This document shows, piece after piece, positions 6,683 through 16,100 of a DNA stretch of 19,750 bases. Numbering within the stretch: position 1 is the first letter of the stretch; the number at the start of each line of letters is the position of its first letter. Origin of the DNA: Myxococcales bacterium UBA5297 (GTDB taxonomy: Bacteria > Myxococcota > Myxococcia > Myxococcales > UBA5297); contig DHSB01000147.1 of assembly GCA_002408385.1 (NCBI GenBank), positions 334 through 20,083 of the forward strand, given 5' to 3'. Below the pieces are notes generated by a model, which was not told where the DNA came from, did not search any database, and saw only the letters and a program-made list of their open reading frames with translations. Position numbers and translations under genes: made by a program.

Positions 6683-8602
6683 TCAGCCGCCGGCGCGACT
6701 GCGCCCTCGCGAGGCGCGAGAGTCGCGCTCTTCGGGCTCGAGCTCGGCATCGACCGCAGCGCGCTCGGCCTCGCTCAGGCCGTAGAGCGCACAGACCTCG
6801 GCGTCGAGCCTCCTCTCGAGCGGCCCGGCTCGGTCGGCGGTCGCCCCCGCTGCGGCGTGGAGCCGCGACAGCTCTTCGGCCAGGGCCGCGATGCTGCCTC
6901 GGGCCGCGCTCGCCTCCGGGTCGAGCCCGGCGACAGGCGCCTCGCGCAGAACCCCGCAGCCGAGGTCGAGCCCGACACCCCGGCGCTTGGCGTGGTGCCT
7001 GAACCATTTCCAGAGCAGGCGAGAGTTGAGGACCCCGAGCAGAAACGGCAGGAGCTCGGCGTGGCCGGGGTTGGGGACGAAGACGTTGACGCTGAAGGGC
7101 ACGTAGGCCGCGCCCCTCGCGAGCGCGAAGGACGGCCGGCGGGCCATCTGCAGCACAACGAGCTTGTCGCGCTCCCACAGCCACGGCTCGCGGGGCCAGT
7201 GAAGCTGCCACCACGCCCTCCGGCCGAGCCTCGTCTCGCGGCGGGCCTCGGTGAGCGGCCTGAAGCGAGCGAGGTGCGCCTCTATCCGCGGGAACGCGGC
7301 GATCTCCGGGCAGGTCTCCTCGGTCAGATAGAGCAGGCGCCGGGATGCCGAAGCCAGGCGATAGCGGCCAAGGTCGCCGAGGTCGTGGTAGCAGCGCACG
7401 AGCTTCGACTCCTCGGGCGAAAGCCCCAGCGACTCGAGCTCGGCCGGCCGCAGCGAAAACACCCCTTCGCCCACGGACCAAGGTCCGCCACAACGCTCGA
7501 GCGTGCGCCGGTTCACCTCGGCGGGGTTTTCGGCGATTCCCTGGCGGATGACACCGAGCTGTTCGAGCGGCGTGAAGCGACTCAGGCGCTCGATGAGAAG
7601 GCCCGACGGGACTTCGAGATCGAGCCCGCGGCCGGCAAACAGCTCCCGGGGCTCCTTGTGATACGCGACGAATGAAGCCGAGCCCTCGAGACAGGCCTGC
7701 ACCGTCGAGTGCTTTGGAACCCGGCGGACAAGAATCCGGCCTCGAGGCTCGGCCTTGGTCAGCAGCAGGATCAGGTGCTGTCCCTGGACGCCGTCGAAGA
7801 CCTTGTGCGCGTCGAGCAGGATGATCTCCTCGAGCCTGCACTGCGTCTTGAGCGCCCCGATGAGCGCGCCGGCCCCTGCGCCCGAGGTCCAGTAGGAGCT
7901 GACGACGAAGCAGAGCCTGCCGCCGGGCCGGAGCAGCTCGAGCGAGCGATGCAGGAAGAAGTACCAGAGGTCCATGCGCGGCCTGCGAAACCGCCTGCCG
8001 AAGTCGGAGGAGGCCACCTCGTCGAGCTGCGCCTTGTAGCCGCGCTCGCGCCGATACGGCGGGTTGCCGAGGATCAAGTCGAAGCCTCCCCGGGCGAGCA
8101 CCGCGCCGAAGCCGCTGTCGAAGTCGCCCCAGTCGAAGGGTCGCAGCTTCGCGAGCCGGCCGGGGTCGCCGCCGGCCGTCGCATGGTCGTGGTTGCGGTC
8201 GACGAGCGCGTTCCCGCAGCGCACGTTCGCCGCCAGCGACCGTGGGTCGCACGTTGCTTCGGCGGCCAGCGCCGCACGCGTCGACTCGACCGCCCGCGGG
8301 TCCAGGTCGAGGCCGAAGAGGCTTTGGCGCAGCAATCGGGCGGGATCGGCTTGCGCATCCCGTGTGAGCTCGAGCAGGCGCCGGAAGGCCGAGACGAGGA
8401 AGACCCCCTCGCCGCACGCCGGATCCAAAATGGCTGGCGGTTCGCGCGTGGGCTTCTCGAGCGCGAGGCGCACCATGAAGTCGGTGAGGAACCGGGGCGT
8501 GTAGAAGATCCCGTCCGCCTTCCTCTTATGCAGGTCGGCCGAAAGGCCCTCTGCCGCCGACGTCGCCATGCTCCCCACGCTGCCACACTTGGCGGTGTCC
8601 AT
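6683..8602 (-). CDS. Stand-alone N6-adenine DNA methyltransferase (Eco57I/TaqI type)
   Basis: 639 residues from the ATG at 8602; the ATG at 8569 (11 codons in) is an equally possible start, neither has a good ribosome-binding site, and the frame upstream of 8602 is not protein-like. It should transfer a methyl group from S-adenosylmethionine to adenine N6. Motifs in order: X (GIFYTPRFLTDFMV, 31-44), I (ILDPACGEGVFL, 58-69), II (GLDLDP, 97-102), IV (LILGNPPY, 176-183), then LRPGGRLCFVVSSYW (224-238). From about residue 300 a TaqI-type specificity region is likely, including FSVNVFVPNPGHAELLPFLL and LNSRLLWKWF near 500-540. Type IIG enzymes and BREX PglX are longer; no nuclease domain is fused and no restriction gene is adjacent. 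So it is an orphan methyltransferase or the remains of a system. Target sequence unknown. Confidence 0.9.
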   Translation of the reverse strand: MDTAKCGSVGSMATSAAEGLSADLHKRKADGIFYTPRFLTDFMVRLALEKPTREPPAILDPACGEGVFLVSAFRRLLELTRDAQADPARLLRQSLFGLDLDPRAVESTRAALAAEATCDPRSLAANVRCGNALVDRNHDHATAGGDPGRLAKLRPFDWGDFDSGFGAVLARGGFDLILGNPPYRRERGYKAQLDEVASSDFGRRFRRPRMDLWYFFLHRSLELLRPGGRLCFVVSSYWTSGAGAGALIGALKTQCRLEEIILLDAHKVFDGVQGQHLILLLTKAEPRGRILVRRVPKHSTVQACLEGSASFVAYHKEPRELFAGRGLDLEVPSGLLIERLSRFTPLEQLGVIRQGIAENPAEVNRRTLERCGGPWSVGEGVFSLRPAELESLGLSPEESKLVRCYHDLGDLGRYRLASASRRLLYLTEETCPEIAAFPRIEAHLARFRPLTEARRETRLGRRAWWQLHWPREPWLWERDKLVVLQMARRPSFALARGAAYVPFSVNVFVPNPGHAELLPFLLGVLNSRLLWKWFRHHAKRRGVGLDLGCGVLREAPVAGLDPEASAARGSIAALAEELSRLHAAAGATADRAGPLERRLDAEVCALYGLSEAERAAVDAELEPEERDSRASRGRSRAGG

Positions 8603-9070
8603 CGACCGCGGTGGTCGGTCCCGACGCGCTGCGGCAAGCGCGCGCCTGGATCTTTCGTTCGCGCGCGAAGTCAGGCGGGCTCCCGTTGCGCGGCCCGCGC
8701 TCGCCGCAATCGAACGAGGGGGCGGCGGTCGCAGCAGGCGGGTCCCGGAGCAGGCCGTGGAGCCATCTGGGCCGGACAGGCCGAGCAAAGCCGAAGTCGC
8801 GGGCCCTCGCGTCAAGCTCCGAGCGTGTCCGAGGAGCAATGCTCGCGGCGCGATTGCCGCAGGGCCGCTCCGGCACTTTCCGAGTGATGACACCCGCCAC
8901 GAATTCGCGGACTTGGGTAGGCTCTCGCGGCGGGCCCAACGGCCGTTGCGCGGCGGATTGCACAGCGGGCAGAGCCGGCCGGGCGACAAGGCCCCTTTCC
9001 AATTGAGGGTCATTCGCCGTATAACGCCTCCCACTGAGCATCACCAACCACGCAGCAAAGGGGAATACCG
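8603..9070. other. Divergent intergenic gap between methyltransferase and lipoprotein, no gene
   Basis: 468 bases that should hold the promoters of both flanking genes. Open frames exist on both strands, but their translations are Arg/Pro/Ala-rich, lack domains and carry no ribosome-binding sites, as is usual for non-coding GC-rich DNA. The only promoter-like element found is the TATAAC listed at 9020. No repeat-family copy was seen. Confidence 0.55.
8997..9025 (+). promoter_or_regulatory. Candidate promoter of the Cys-rich lipoprotein gene
   Basis: TATAAC at 9020-9025 resembles a -10 box and lies 45 bases before the ATG, in an AT-richer stretch than its surroundings. The -35 position at 17-bp spacing (TTCCAA, 8997-9002) is poor; TTGAGG at 9003-9008 is better but only 11 bases away. 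A ribosome-binding site AAGGGGA at 9058-9064 follows, 6 bases before the ATG at 9071. Confidence 0.35.
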
Positions 9071-12000
9071 ATGAGGACATTGAAGAGCGTCATCCTCTTC
9101 GCGGCCGCCTGCATGCTCGCCCTGCCGGCATGCGGCGACGACGAGGATCCGAAGGACGACCCGAAGGTCGAGATCTGCGACAACAACAAGGACGACGACG
9201 GCGACGGCAAGGTCGACTGCGCTGACACCGATTGCGCCGCCCACGCGGCCTGCAAGGCCAAAGAGTGCCAGGCGACCGAGACCAAGTGCGGCAGCACCTG
9301 CTGCACCGCCGGCCAGAGCTGCGACAACGGCGTTTGCAAGGACCCGCAGCAGTGCCAGAGCGGCCAGAGCCCGTGCGGCACCAACTGCTGCAACGCCGGC
9401 CAGACCTGTGACAACGGCACCTGCAAGGACCCGCAGCAGTGCCAGAGCGGCCAGATTTCGTGCGGCACCAACTGCTGCAACGCCGGCCAGACCTGCGACA
9501 ACGGCACCTGCAAGGACCCGCAGCAGTGCCAGGCCGGCGAGACCGAGTGCGGCGACGACTGCTGCACCGCGGGCCAAGTCTGCAACAGCGGTGTCTGCGA
9601 GCCCGAGCAGCAGGGCTGCCAGGACGGCGAGACCGCGTGCGGCGAGGACTGCTGCGTTGCCGGCGAGACCTGCCAGGACAACGTCTGCCTCGGCGAGGTC
9701 GTCGGGGACTGCACCGTGCCGTCCTCCTTCGGAGCGGTCACCGCGAGCGGCCCGGTCAGCGTCGGCGACGGTGGCTCGTACATGAGCCTCCAGGGCGTGC
9801 TGCCCGCGGCCGACGGCAGCTTCGACCTCATCTCGCTCGAGCTCTACCCGGGCATGGGCGCCATGACGAACGGCATCGTTCCCGGCACCTACCCGATCGC
9901 GGGCGAAGACCTCAACTACGGCACCTGCGGCCTCTGCGTGCGCCTGATGGGCGACATCGACGAGACGACCTACAGCGTCAGCGCCCACTACTTCATCACC
10001 GGCGGCACGTTGCTCATCGACCAGGTCGAGGGCGCGCTCGTGGCGACGCTCACCGACGCGACCTTCGAGGAAGTGACCATCAACTCGCAGACCTACGAGA
10101 CGACCCCGGTCCCCGACGGCTGCACCACCTCCATGGACTCGGTCGCGTTCAACGGCAGCGTCCCGGTCTCCTGCGATCCGCTCGCCCCGACCTGCGACGC
10201 GGGCCAGGGCTGCTACTTCGACGGCCAGGGTTACTCCTGCGCTCCGGAAGGCACCATTCCCGCGGGCCAGGCTTGCACCAATGTCGGCCAGTGCGTTCCC
10301 GGCGCCGAGTGCTTCAACGACGGTCTGTGCCATCAGTGGTGCGACCCGGCCGCGACCAGCACCTGCGCTGCTAATGAAGCCTGCACCGACATCGGGGACG
10401 GCATGGGCATCTGCCTCCCGCCCCCCTGCGACCCGCTCGCGCAGGACTGCGACACGGGCGAGGGCTGCTACTACGACGGCAACGACTTCTCCTGCATGCC
10501 TGCTGGCAGCACCCAGGCCGGGGGGACTTGCGGCCAGGCGTACGGCGAGTGCGTCCCCGGCGCCGAGTGCATGAACCCGGGCGTCTGCCGCGCCTGGTGC
10601 GACCCTGCCGCGACCAGCACCTGCGCCGCTTCTGAGGCCTGCACCGACATCGGTGACGGCCTCGGCATCTGCACCCCGCCGCCCGAGGACTGCGACACCG
10701 TCGGAGACGAGGACGGCAACGGCCTGTCCGACTGCGACGATCCCGCTTGCGCGGGCGAGCCTGCCTGCCTCGCCGCCGTCTGCCAGGGCGCCGTTCCGTT
10801 GACCGGCCTGACCACTACCGGCGACACGACCACCGGCACCCAGGCCTTCCCGCGTGGAAGCTGCCGGACGGCCGCTGGCAAGGAGCTGCTCTACACCGTC
10901 AGCGTCGGCAACGCCGGCGAGACCGGCCAGCTCCGCATCACCGTCGACTCCGACTTCGACGCGGTCGTCTACGCGCAGTCGACCTGCGGCGACAGCACCA
11001 CCGAGCTCGCCTGCACCGACGCGAAGGTCAGTGAGCCTGAGGTCCTCGTCATCGACAACTACCAGGGCGCTACCCCGTTCACCCTGATCGTCGACGGCTT
11101 CAGCAGTGGTGAGGGCACGTTCAGCATCTCCATCGAGTACCTCATCCCCGTGTGCGGCAACGGCACCATCGAGCCGGGCGAGACCTGCGAAGACGACAAC
11201 GCGACGCCGACCTCCGGCGACGGCTGCAGCGATACCTGCCAGCTTGAGCAGGGCTTCGCCTGCCCCACGGCGGGCCAGGCTTGCCGCCCGATCGTCTGTG
11301 GCGACACCTTCCAGGACGAGGGCGAGCAGTGTGACGACGGCAACACCGACAACGGCGACGGCTGCAGCGATACCTGCCAGTTCGAGTTGACCGAGGTCGA
11401 GCCGAACGACGACACCGCGAGCGCGACCGCCTACTCCGACCCGTACACCGCCCAGATCACCGCTGGCGATGTCGATTACGTCTCCATCGTGTTGACCGAT
11501 GCGAGCTCGCTCATCGTCGAGGTGCAGGATCTTGGCGATGGCGCTTGTGCCGCCGGTGACCTCGACTCCAGGCTCGAGCTGTTCGACTCGACCGGCACGA
11601 GCATCGCCTCGAACGACGATATCGACCTGTGGGGCGGCAACTGGTGCTCGCTCATCGATCTCCCGTCGGTCCCCGCCGGGACCTACTACGTGAAGGTTGA
11701 TTCCTACAGCGCGACGGCAGCGTTCCTCTACAAGCTGGCCATCACCATCGGTGTTCCCGAGGCCTGCGGGTTCGACGCGGATCTCGGCGCGGTAACCCCG
11801 CTCGAAAGCCTTGCGGTAAGCGATGGCAACTGGGTGGTTGGCGAGTACGTCTTGAACAACGACCCCGACAAGCTGCAAATCGAGCTGTACCCCGGCGACG
11901 GCATCTTCGCCTCGGGTCTGACCACCGGCACCTTCACTCTCGCTGGCGACGACCTCCAATACCGCACTTGCGCCTTGTGCGTGCGCCTGCGTGACCGGCG

Positions 12001-12193
12001 TGGCGTCTACTACATGGCCACCGGCGGCGAGGTGACGCTCAGCTCGGTCAGCGGCAACCTGACCGGCTCGCTCTCGAACGTCACCTTTGAGCAGGTGACC
12101 ATCGCTGAGGACTACACCTCAACGCCAGTGGTCGATGGCTGCCAGAGCGCGCTCACCAGTATGGCGTTCGACGATGCGATCGAGGCGTATTAG
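9071..12193 (+). CDS. Large Cys-rich modular lipoprotein with Myxococcus-type repeats and PPC domains
   Basis: 1040 residues from the ATG at 9071, behind AAGGGGA. A type II signal peptide ends in the lipobox LPAC (C21), so it is exported and lipid-anchored. Modules by approximate residue: 37-55, a Ca-binding-like Asp-rich segment ([14 protein letters not shown]); 66-206, five Cys-rich repeats of 29-30 residues; 213-365, a beta-type domain with TCGLCVRL; 368-535, two Cys-rich repeats of about 85 residues (each with [11 protein letters not shown] and EACTDIGDG); 540-560, a second Asp-rich segment; 563-690, a PPC-like beta domain; 692-772, two Myxococcus Cys-rich repeats ([33 protein letters not shown]02232-like); 775-893, a PPC domain ([11 protein letters not shown]); 897-1040, a second copy of the 213-365 domain with TCALCVRL. 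No catalytic motif was seen. A surface adhesion or binding role is inference. It converges on the metalloprotease gene. Confidence 0.92.
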   Translation: MRTLKSVILFAAACMLALPACGDDEDPKDDPKVEICDNNKDDDGDGKVDCADTDCAAHAACKAKECQATETKCGSTCCTAGQSCDNGVCKDPQQCQSGQSPCGTNCCNAGQTCDNGTCKDPQQCQSGQISCGTNCCNAGQTCDNGTCKDPQQCQAGETECGDDCCTAGQVCNSGVCEPEQQGCQDGETACGEDCCVAGETCQDNVCLGEVVGDCTVPSSFGAVTASGPVSVGDGGSYMSLQGVLPAADGSFDLISLELYPGMGAMTNGIVPGTYPIAGEDLNYGTCGLCVRLMGDIDETTYSVSAHYFITGGTLLIDQVEGALVATLTDATFEEVTINSQTYETTPVPDGCTTSMDSVAFNGSVPVSCDPLAPTCDAGQGCYFDGQGYSCAPEGTIPAGQACTNVGQCVPGAECFNDGLCHQWCDPAATSTCAANEACTDIGDGMGICLPPPCDPLAQDCDTGEGCYYDGNDFSCMPAGSTQAGGTCGQAYGECVPGAECMNPGVCRAWCDPAATSTCAASEACTDIGDGLGICTPPPEDCDTVGDEDGNGLSDCDDPACAGEPACLAAVCQGAVPLTGLTTTGDTTTGTQAFPRGSCRTAAGKELLYTVSVGNAGETGQLRITVDSDFDAVVYAQSTCGDSTTELACTDAKVSEPEVLVIDNYQGATPFTLIVDGFSSGEGTFSISIEYLIPVCGNGTIEPGETCEDDNATPTSGDGCSDTCQLEQGFACPTAGQACRPIVCGDTFQDEGEQCDDGNTDNGDGCSDTCQFELTEVEPNDDTASATAYSDPYTAQITAGDVDYVSIVLTDASSLIVEVQDLGDGACAAGDLDSRLELFDSTGTSIASNDDIDLWGGNWCSLIDLPSVPAGTYYVKVDSYSATAAFLYKLAITIGVPEACGFDADLGAVTPLESLAVSDGNWVVGEYVLNNDPDKLQIELYPGDGIFASGLTTGTFTLAGDDLQYRTCALCVRLRDRRGVYYMATGGEVTLSSVSGNLTGSLSNVTFEQVTIAEDYTSTPVVDGCQSALTSMAFDDAIEAY
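9266..9687 (+). repeat. Tandem 87-bp coding repeats in the lipoprotein gene
   Basis: Five in-frame units start at 9266, 9353, 9440, 9527 and 9617 (spacing 87, 87, 87, 90). The consensus protein unit has the pattern C-x6-C-x3-CC-x5-C-x4-C. Units 2 and 3 are nearly identical at DNA level as well, which points to recent duplication or gene conversion; units 1, 4 and 5 are more diverged. The copy number may vary between strains. Confidence 0.9.
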
Positions 12194-12220
12194 CCGCGTA
12201 GCAATTCCGTAAGCTTCAAA

Positions 12221-12258
12221 GCGCCGCCCCGGTCGAAAGGCCGGGGCGGCGTTCGTTT
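12221..12258 (+). terminator. Strong hairpin terminator after the lipoprotein gene
   Basis: A 13-bp stem (12222-12234 with 12239-12251, one G-U pair) closes on a GAAA tetraloop, 28 bases after the stop at 12193, followed by TTCGTTT. The very stable GC stem, the GNRA-type loop and the short T-rich tail fit an intrinsic terminator. Because its partner gene converges, it may work in both directions, but the T-tail favours the plus strand. Confidence 0.85.
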
Positions 12259-12677
12259 GAGGCTTCGAGCGATCGCGCGGTGCTTGCCGAAATGCCGCCG
12301 CTCATCGCTCGGCCCGTGCCCTTTGCAAGAAGCTAGGGCCAGACGACCAGAGGAAGTCTCATCGTCGAGCCCTCCCGGCTCTCCTGCCACTGCTGGTGCC
12401 GCGGGAGACCGCTCGAGGTGTCTTCTTCATCCGCTGCGACTCGTCGTTCATCGGCCGCTGGCAAGCACCGCGCGCGAGCAAGAGAAGGTCCCTTCTCCCG
12501 CGCTTGCGCGGGAAGAGGGGACTCTTGGGGGTCGAGGCAGCCTATCGATTCGGCGCTCGTGCTCAACTCGAGCAGCATCGGTGGCTGTTAGTTCAAGGTC
12601 ACAGCCGGCAACAGGGCCGACGAAGAGATCGGGGCAACCGGACTCCAGCCTCGCAAGCTCGGCCTACATTCGGGCTG
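12259..12677. other. Non-coding stretch between terminator and repeat array
   Basis: 419 bases with open frames on both strands, but none has a ribosome-binding site, a domain or protein-like composition. The only structure noted is the inverted repeat at 12488-12522. I see no gene here. Confidence 0.5.
12488..12522. repeat. REP-like inverted repeat
   Basis: The arm GTCCCTTCTCCCGCG and the arm CGCGGGAAGAGGGGAC pair around CTTG, with a one-base bulge and few mismatches. The CTCCCGC-TTGC-GCGGGA core is like the REP elements found in many proteobacteria (CCCTCTCCCGC, then GCGGGAGAGGG). Only one copy was noticed in the window. Confidence 0.5.
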
Positions 12678-13121
12678 ACCGGCGGGAACGCCAGCACGAG
12701 GGTTGGCGCCCTGGGCCTGGACGGGCGCATTGCCATGCGCTCCTACCGAGGACCGGCGGAAACGCCAGCACGAAGGCCCGCGCTCCGGGCCGCGACGGGC
12801 GCATCCCTATCCGCCCCTACCGAGAACCGGCGAGAACGCCAGCACGAAGGCCCGCGCTCCGGGCCTCGACGGGCGCATTGCCATCCGCCCCTACCGAGAA
12901 CCGGCGAGAACGCCAGCACGAAGGCCCGCGCTCTGGGCCTGGACGGGCGCATTGCCATCCGCCCCTACCGAGGACCGGCGGGAACGCCAGCACGAAGGCC
13001 CGCGCTCCGGGCCTCGACGGGCGCATTGCCATCCGCCCCTACCGATGACCGGCGAGACCGCCAACACGAAGGCCCGCGCTCCGGGCCTCGACGGGCGCAT
13101 CCCTATCCGCCCCTACCAACC
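12678..13121. repeat. Six-copy tandem array of a 74-bp double-hairpin unit
   Basis: Units begin with ACCGGCG at 12678, 12752, 12826, 12900, 12974 and 13048, exactly 74 bp apart. Each typical unit holds two small inverted repeats: AGGCCCG-CGCTC-CGGGCCT, and GGGCG or GGGCGCA opposite CGCCC. The segment between the second pair of arms varies (CATTGCCAT, CATCCCTAT), and unit 1 is the most diverged, with TGCGCTC opposite GGGCGCA so that pairing is largely kept. On the minus strand the unit begins GGTAGGGGCG, the same block found in the 63-bp element. As 74 is not a multiple of 3, the open frames through it repeat the same peptide in rotating phases, so it is not coding. It lies between the 3' ends of two converging genes. 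Confidence 0.92.
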
Positions 13122-13154
13122 TAAGACCGATCGTTTGGGTTCCGGGCGAAGCCC
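13092..13154 (-). repeat. 63-bp dispersed palindromic element, copy B, at the head of the array
   Basis: On the minus strand this copy reads GGGCTTCGCC, GGAACC, CGATCGGTC, AGGTTGGTAGGGGCG, then ATGCGCCCG, matching copy A (6475-6537, plus strand) at 53 of 63 positions. Its last 26 bases are part of array unit 6, so in minus-strand order it forms a leader (13118-13154) followed by six 74-bp units. It begins 34 bases beyond the metalloprotease stop. Confidence 0.85.
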
Positions 13155-13187
13155 ACGCTGTCGACTCTCGACTCCCGTCTCTGCCTC

Positions 13188-16100
13188 TCAGCGGTGAACC
13201 AGCCGCCGGCGCGTGCGCACGCCATCGGAGAGGAGCAGCTCGATCGTCCGCGACGGCGCGCCGATGACGACCGGCGCGTTGTCCGCAATCGCCACGACCT
13301 GCCCGGTCGACGCATCGCGCACCAGGACGCTGCTCCAGGCGCCGTGCCCCCAGGCGACCTTCAGCCCGTGCGCAACCTCCTCGATCTCGGGCTCGGCAGC
13401 AGCGTCCCCGCTCGACGCCTTGCGCTCCGCGACCACGCGCCCTTCCGCGTCGCGGACGATTATCCGATGCAGGTTGGCAGCCTGTTCCTCGGCGAGCGGC
13501 AAAGAGAAGGAGAAGTGCGACTCGGCCCGATGCGCGACGCGCGCGGCGGCGAACTGCTGCGCAAGGAGCAGTCTGCCTTCGGCATCGAAGCCCTCGACGC
13601 GCCATTCGCCCTTCTCCGGCGGAGAAGGCGGCGCCAGCAGATGGAAGGCCGAGTCGAGGCGGGTTCCAGACTCGCCCACCACCCCGCGCACGAGCAGCAC
13701 CGGCTCTGCGGGCGCAGTCTCCACCACGTAGGGACGCGCGACGCGGTAGTTGAGGATGCCCTGGTACGTGTAGTCGCTCGTCCAGACCGGGTCGCAATAG
13801 CCCATGAAGTCCGTGTGGCTCGCGGGCGACTTGTAGGTGTTGCTGAAGCGGTCCCAGCCCCAGACGCCGATCGAGCCGCCGGAGTATTCCGGAGCGCTCG
13901 GAAAGCCGGGATCCGAGTAGCCGACACCGCCGCAAGGCGCGTGCTCTCGGCCCCAGTTGTGCCCGACCTCGTGCGCGAGCGCATCCGTCCGGCCCGAGCC
14001 GTCCCAGACGACGGCTACGGGTTGGCGCAAGAAGCCCATCCCCGCGATGCCGCCGCCGTAGCCGGGGTGCACGACGCCGATGTAGTGCCTTGGGCTGCCG
14101 TCTGCGGCTCTCAACCCCTGCAGAGCGTAGAGCAGCGCCTCCCAGCCAGCTCCATTCGAAGCATCCAAGGACGGACTGGTAGGACCGACGACATAGGCAA
14201 ATGGCGCGTGCACCTCGACGCTGTAGCCGACCACCGGCTCGTAGCTGCGTGTCCTTTGGAGCCAGTCGTGGGCATTTGCCGCGCTCACGTCGCCGGTAAC
14301 GCTGTTGTAGACCACCGGCACCAGCGTCACCGGCCAGTCGGGGACCGTCTTCACGTCGACCACCAGCATCCCGGTCTCCGGGAAGCGGTTGTTCCTCTCG
14401 TTGGTCTCGTGGTGCTGCTGCCCCGGGTCGATCTCGAAGTAGACCTCCAAACCCGGCGCTATCCAGTCGACCGGGAGCATGCCGTTGAAGCTGTTGGCCT
14501 GGGCGTCGTCCGGCGCGGAGAGCGGCACGTTCCACGGCCCGGTCAGGTCCTGCGTCCCGAGCCTGCTGCCGTTGCGCAACGCGTGGATGCGCACGACGAC
14601 GCCGGTGGTCCCGGTCTCGTTGGCGACGACGAAGGCCCGCGCCACCGCCGGCAGACCGGCGATGAGGCTGACCGTGCCCTCGGGGTTCTGCGTGGCCTGC
14701 GCCAAGTAGGCGCGCTCGAAGCGCAGGTCGAGCGTGGAGGTGCAGTCGAGCTGCACGGGAACCGAGAGCTGCGGCTCGTCGGGATCGTTCGACCCGATGG
14801 TCACCTGGGAGTTGTGAAGGCCTCCGCTGGTCGGGCAGGTCAACGTGAGATCGATCGCCTGCCAACCCGCGGGCACGACGGTGCCGGAGGTGGGCGCGGC
14901 GACCATCCAAGAGGCCCCCGGGCTCACCTCGAAGCTGAGATCCGCCTCGCCGTCGTTGGGGAAGTGCACCTGGGCCGTCGTCGAGTCGCCGGGCGCGGCG
15001 CCGACTTGGATCGACGAGGGATACGGCGCCCCGATGTCCGGGACCGGGACGGGCCTGCAGGTGAGCGAGACCGGCACGCCGACGTTCGCCTCGTCGGGAT
15101 CGTTGGTGGCTATCGACAGCGTGGTCGACAGCGTCGTGACCGTCATGCCGCACGTCCCGCTCAGGCTCAGGGTCGCGCTGGCCGCCGGCGCGAGGCTGCC
15201 GGAGGTGGGCGGCTCGACCGTCAGCCACGCCGCGCCGTCGGAGACCGAGTAGTCGAGCGGCAGGTTGCCTTCGTTCTGGAAGCTGAGCGTGGCGGTCGCC
15301 GTCTGCCCGATGATCGCGATCATCGAGATCGACTCGGGCGTCGGCGTGCCGATGTCCGGCGCCGGCGCATAGGTGCACTCGAGGCTGACCGGGACGGCAA
15401 CCGACGGCTCGTCCGGATCGTTCGACGCGATCGTCAGGTCGGCCTGCCGGGTTGCCGGCGAGCCCCCGCAGGTGGCGACGACGGCGAGGGTGCGCGAGGC
15501 GCCCGCGGCCACCGTCCCCGAGCCTGGGGTCGCGCTCAGCCAGCCCGCGCCGCTGACGGTGAAGGCGAGCGGCCCGTCGCCCTGGTTGTCGAAGGAGACC
15601 TGCGCGGTCGCCGACTCGCCGGTGTAGGCCGCCAGCGAGAGCGTCGCGGGCGCAGGCGCGCCGATGTCCGGGATGCGCACCTCGATGGTCGTCTTCGTCG
15701 AGACCTGACCCGCGGCGTTCTTCGCGGTCAGCGTGTACTCGGTCGTGGTGGCCGGGGTCGCCTCCCAGCTCTGCTGGCCGCTCACGTCGATGCTGCGCGG
15801 CGAGAGCGTGAGCGTCATCGGCGCGCTTCCTGAGACCTCCCAGCTCAAGGTCGCCGAGGAGCCGAGGTCGATGACCGCGGCCGAAGGCGCGAACGCGAGG
15901 ATGCTCGGGGCCACCGGGACGCACGTCAGCTCGACGGCCACCGGCTTTTCGGCCTCGTCGGGGTCGTCGCTCGCGATGGTGATCGTCCCCGAGCGCACGC
16001 CGGCGCTCTCGCAGGTCGCAGAGAGCCGGACCGTCGCCCGCCCGCCCGCGGCGAGCCTGCCCGCGCCGCCCGAGAGGATCTGCAGCCACCCGAGCTGCTC

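Noticed and set aside
2760..8417. An open minus-strand frame of 1885 codons antisense to zf-TFIIB, gatCAB and running into the methyltransferase
   Set aside because: It is antisense to well-recognised genes, its translation is Arg/Gly/Leu-rich with no domain, and it overlaps the methyltransferase in another frame. GC-rich codon bias leaves antisense frames free of stops.
9041..11959. A 972-codon minus-strand frame antisense to the Cys-rich lipoprotein
   Set aside because: Val/Ala/Gly-rich with no motifs; the plus strand has a signal peptide, lipobox, ribosome-binding site and known repeats.
12678..13121. CRISPR array
   Set aside because: The whole 74-bp period is conserved with no unique spacers, and no cas gene is present.
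6475..13154. The inverted repeat pair as the ends of a transposon
   Set aside because: No transposase lies between them, no target-site duplication was seen, and the elements match a REP-like pattern with stems of their own; kept as a dispersed repeat pair.
12396..13197. Several overlapping plus and minus frames through the 74-bp array that look like a repeat protein
   Set aside because: The period is not a multiple of 3, so the same peptide appears in rotating phases in several frames; there is no ribosome-binding site and the stems explain the sequence better.
13194..15833. An 879-codon plus-strand frame antisense to the metalloprotease
   Set aside because: Arg/Asp/Gly-rich with no domains; the minus frame contains the metzincin site and regular repeats.
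13039..16089. A 1016-codon minus frame overlapping the metalloprotease in another phase
   Set aside because: Out of frame with the repeats and the zinc site; composition is not protein-like and it runs into the repeat array.
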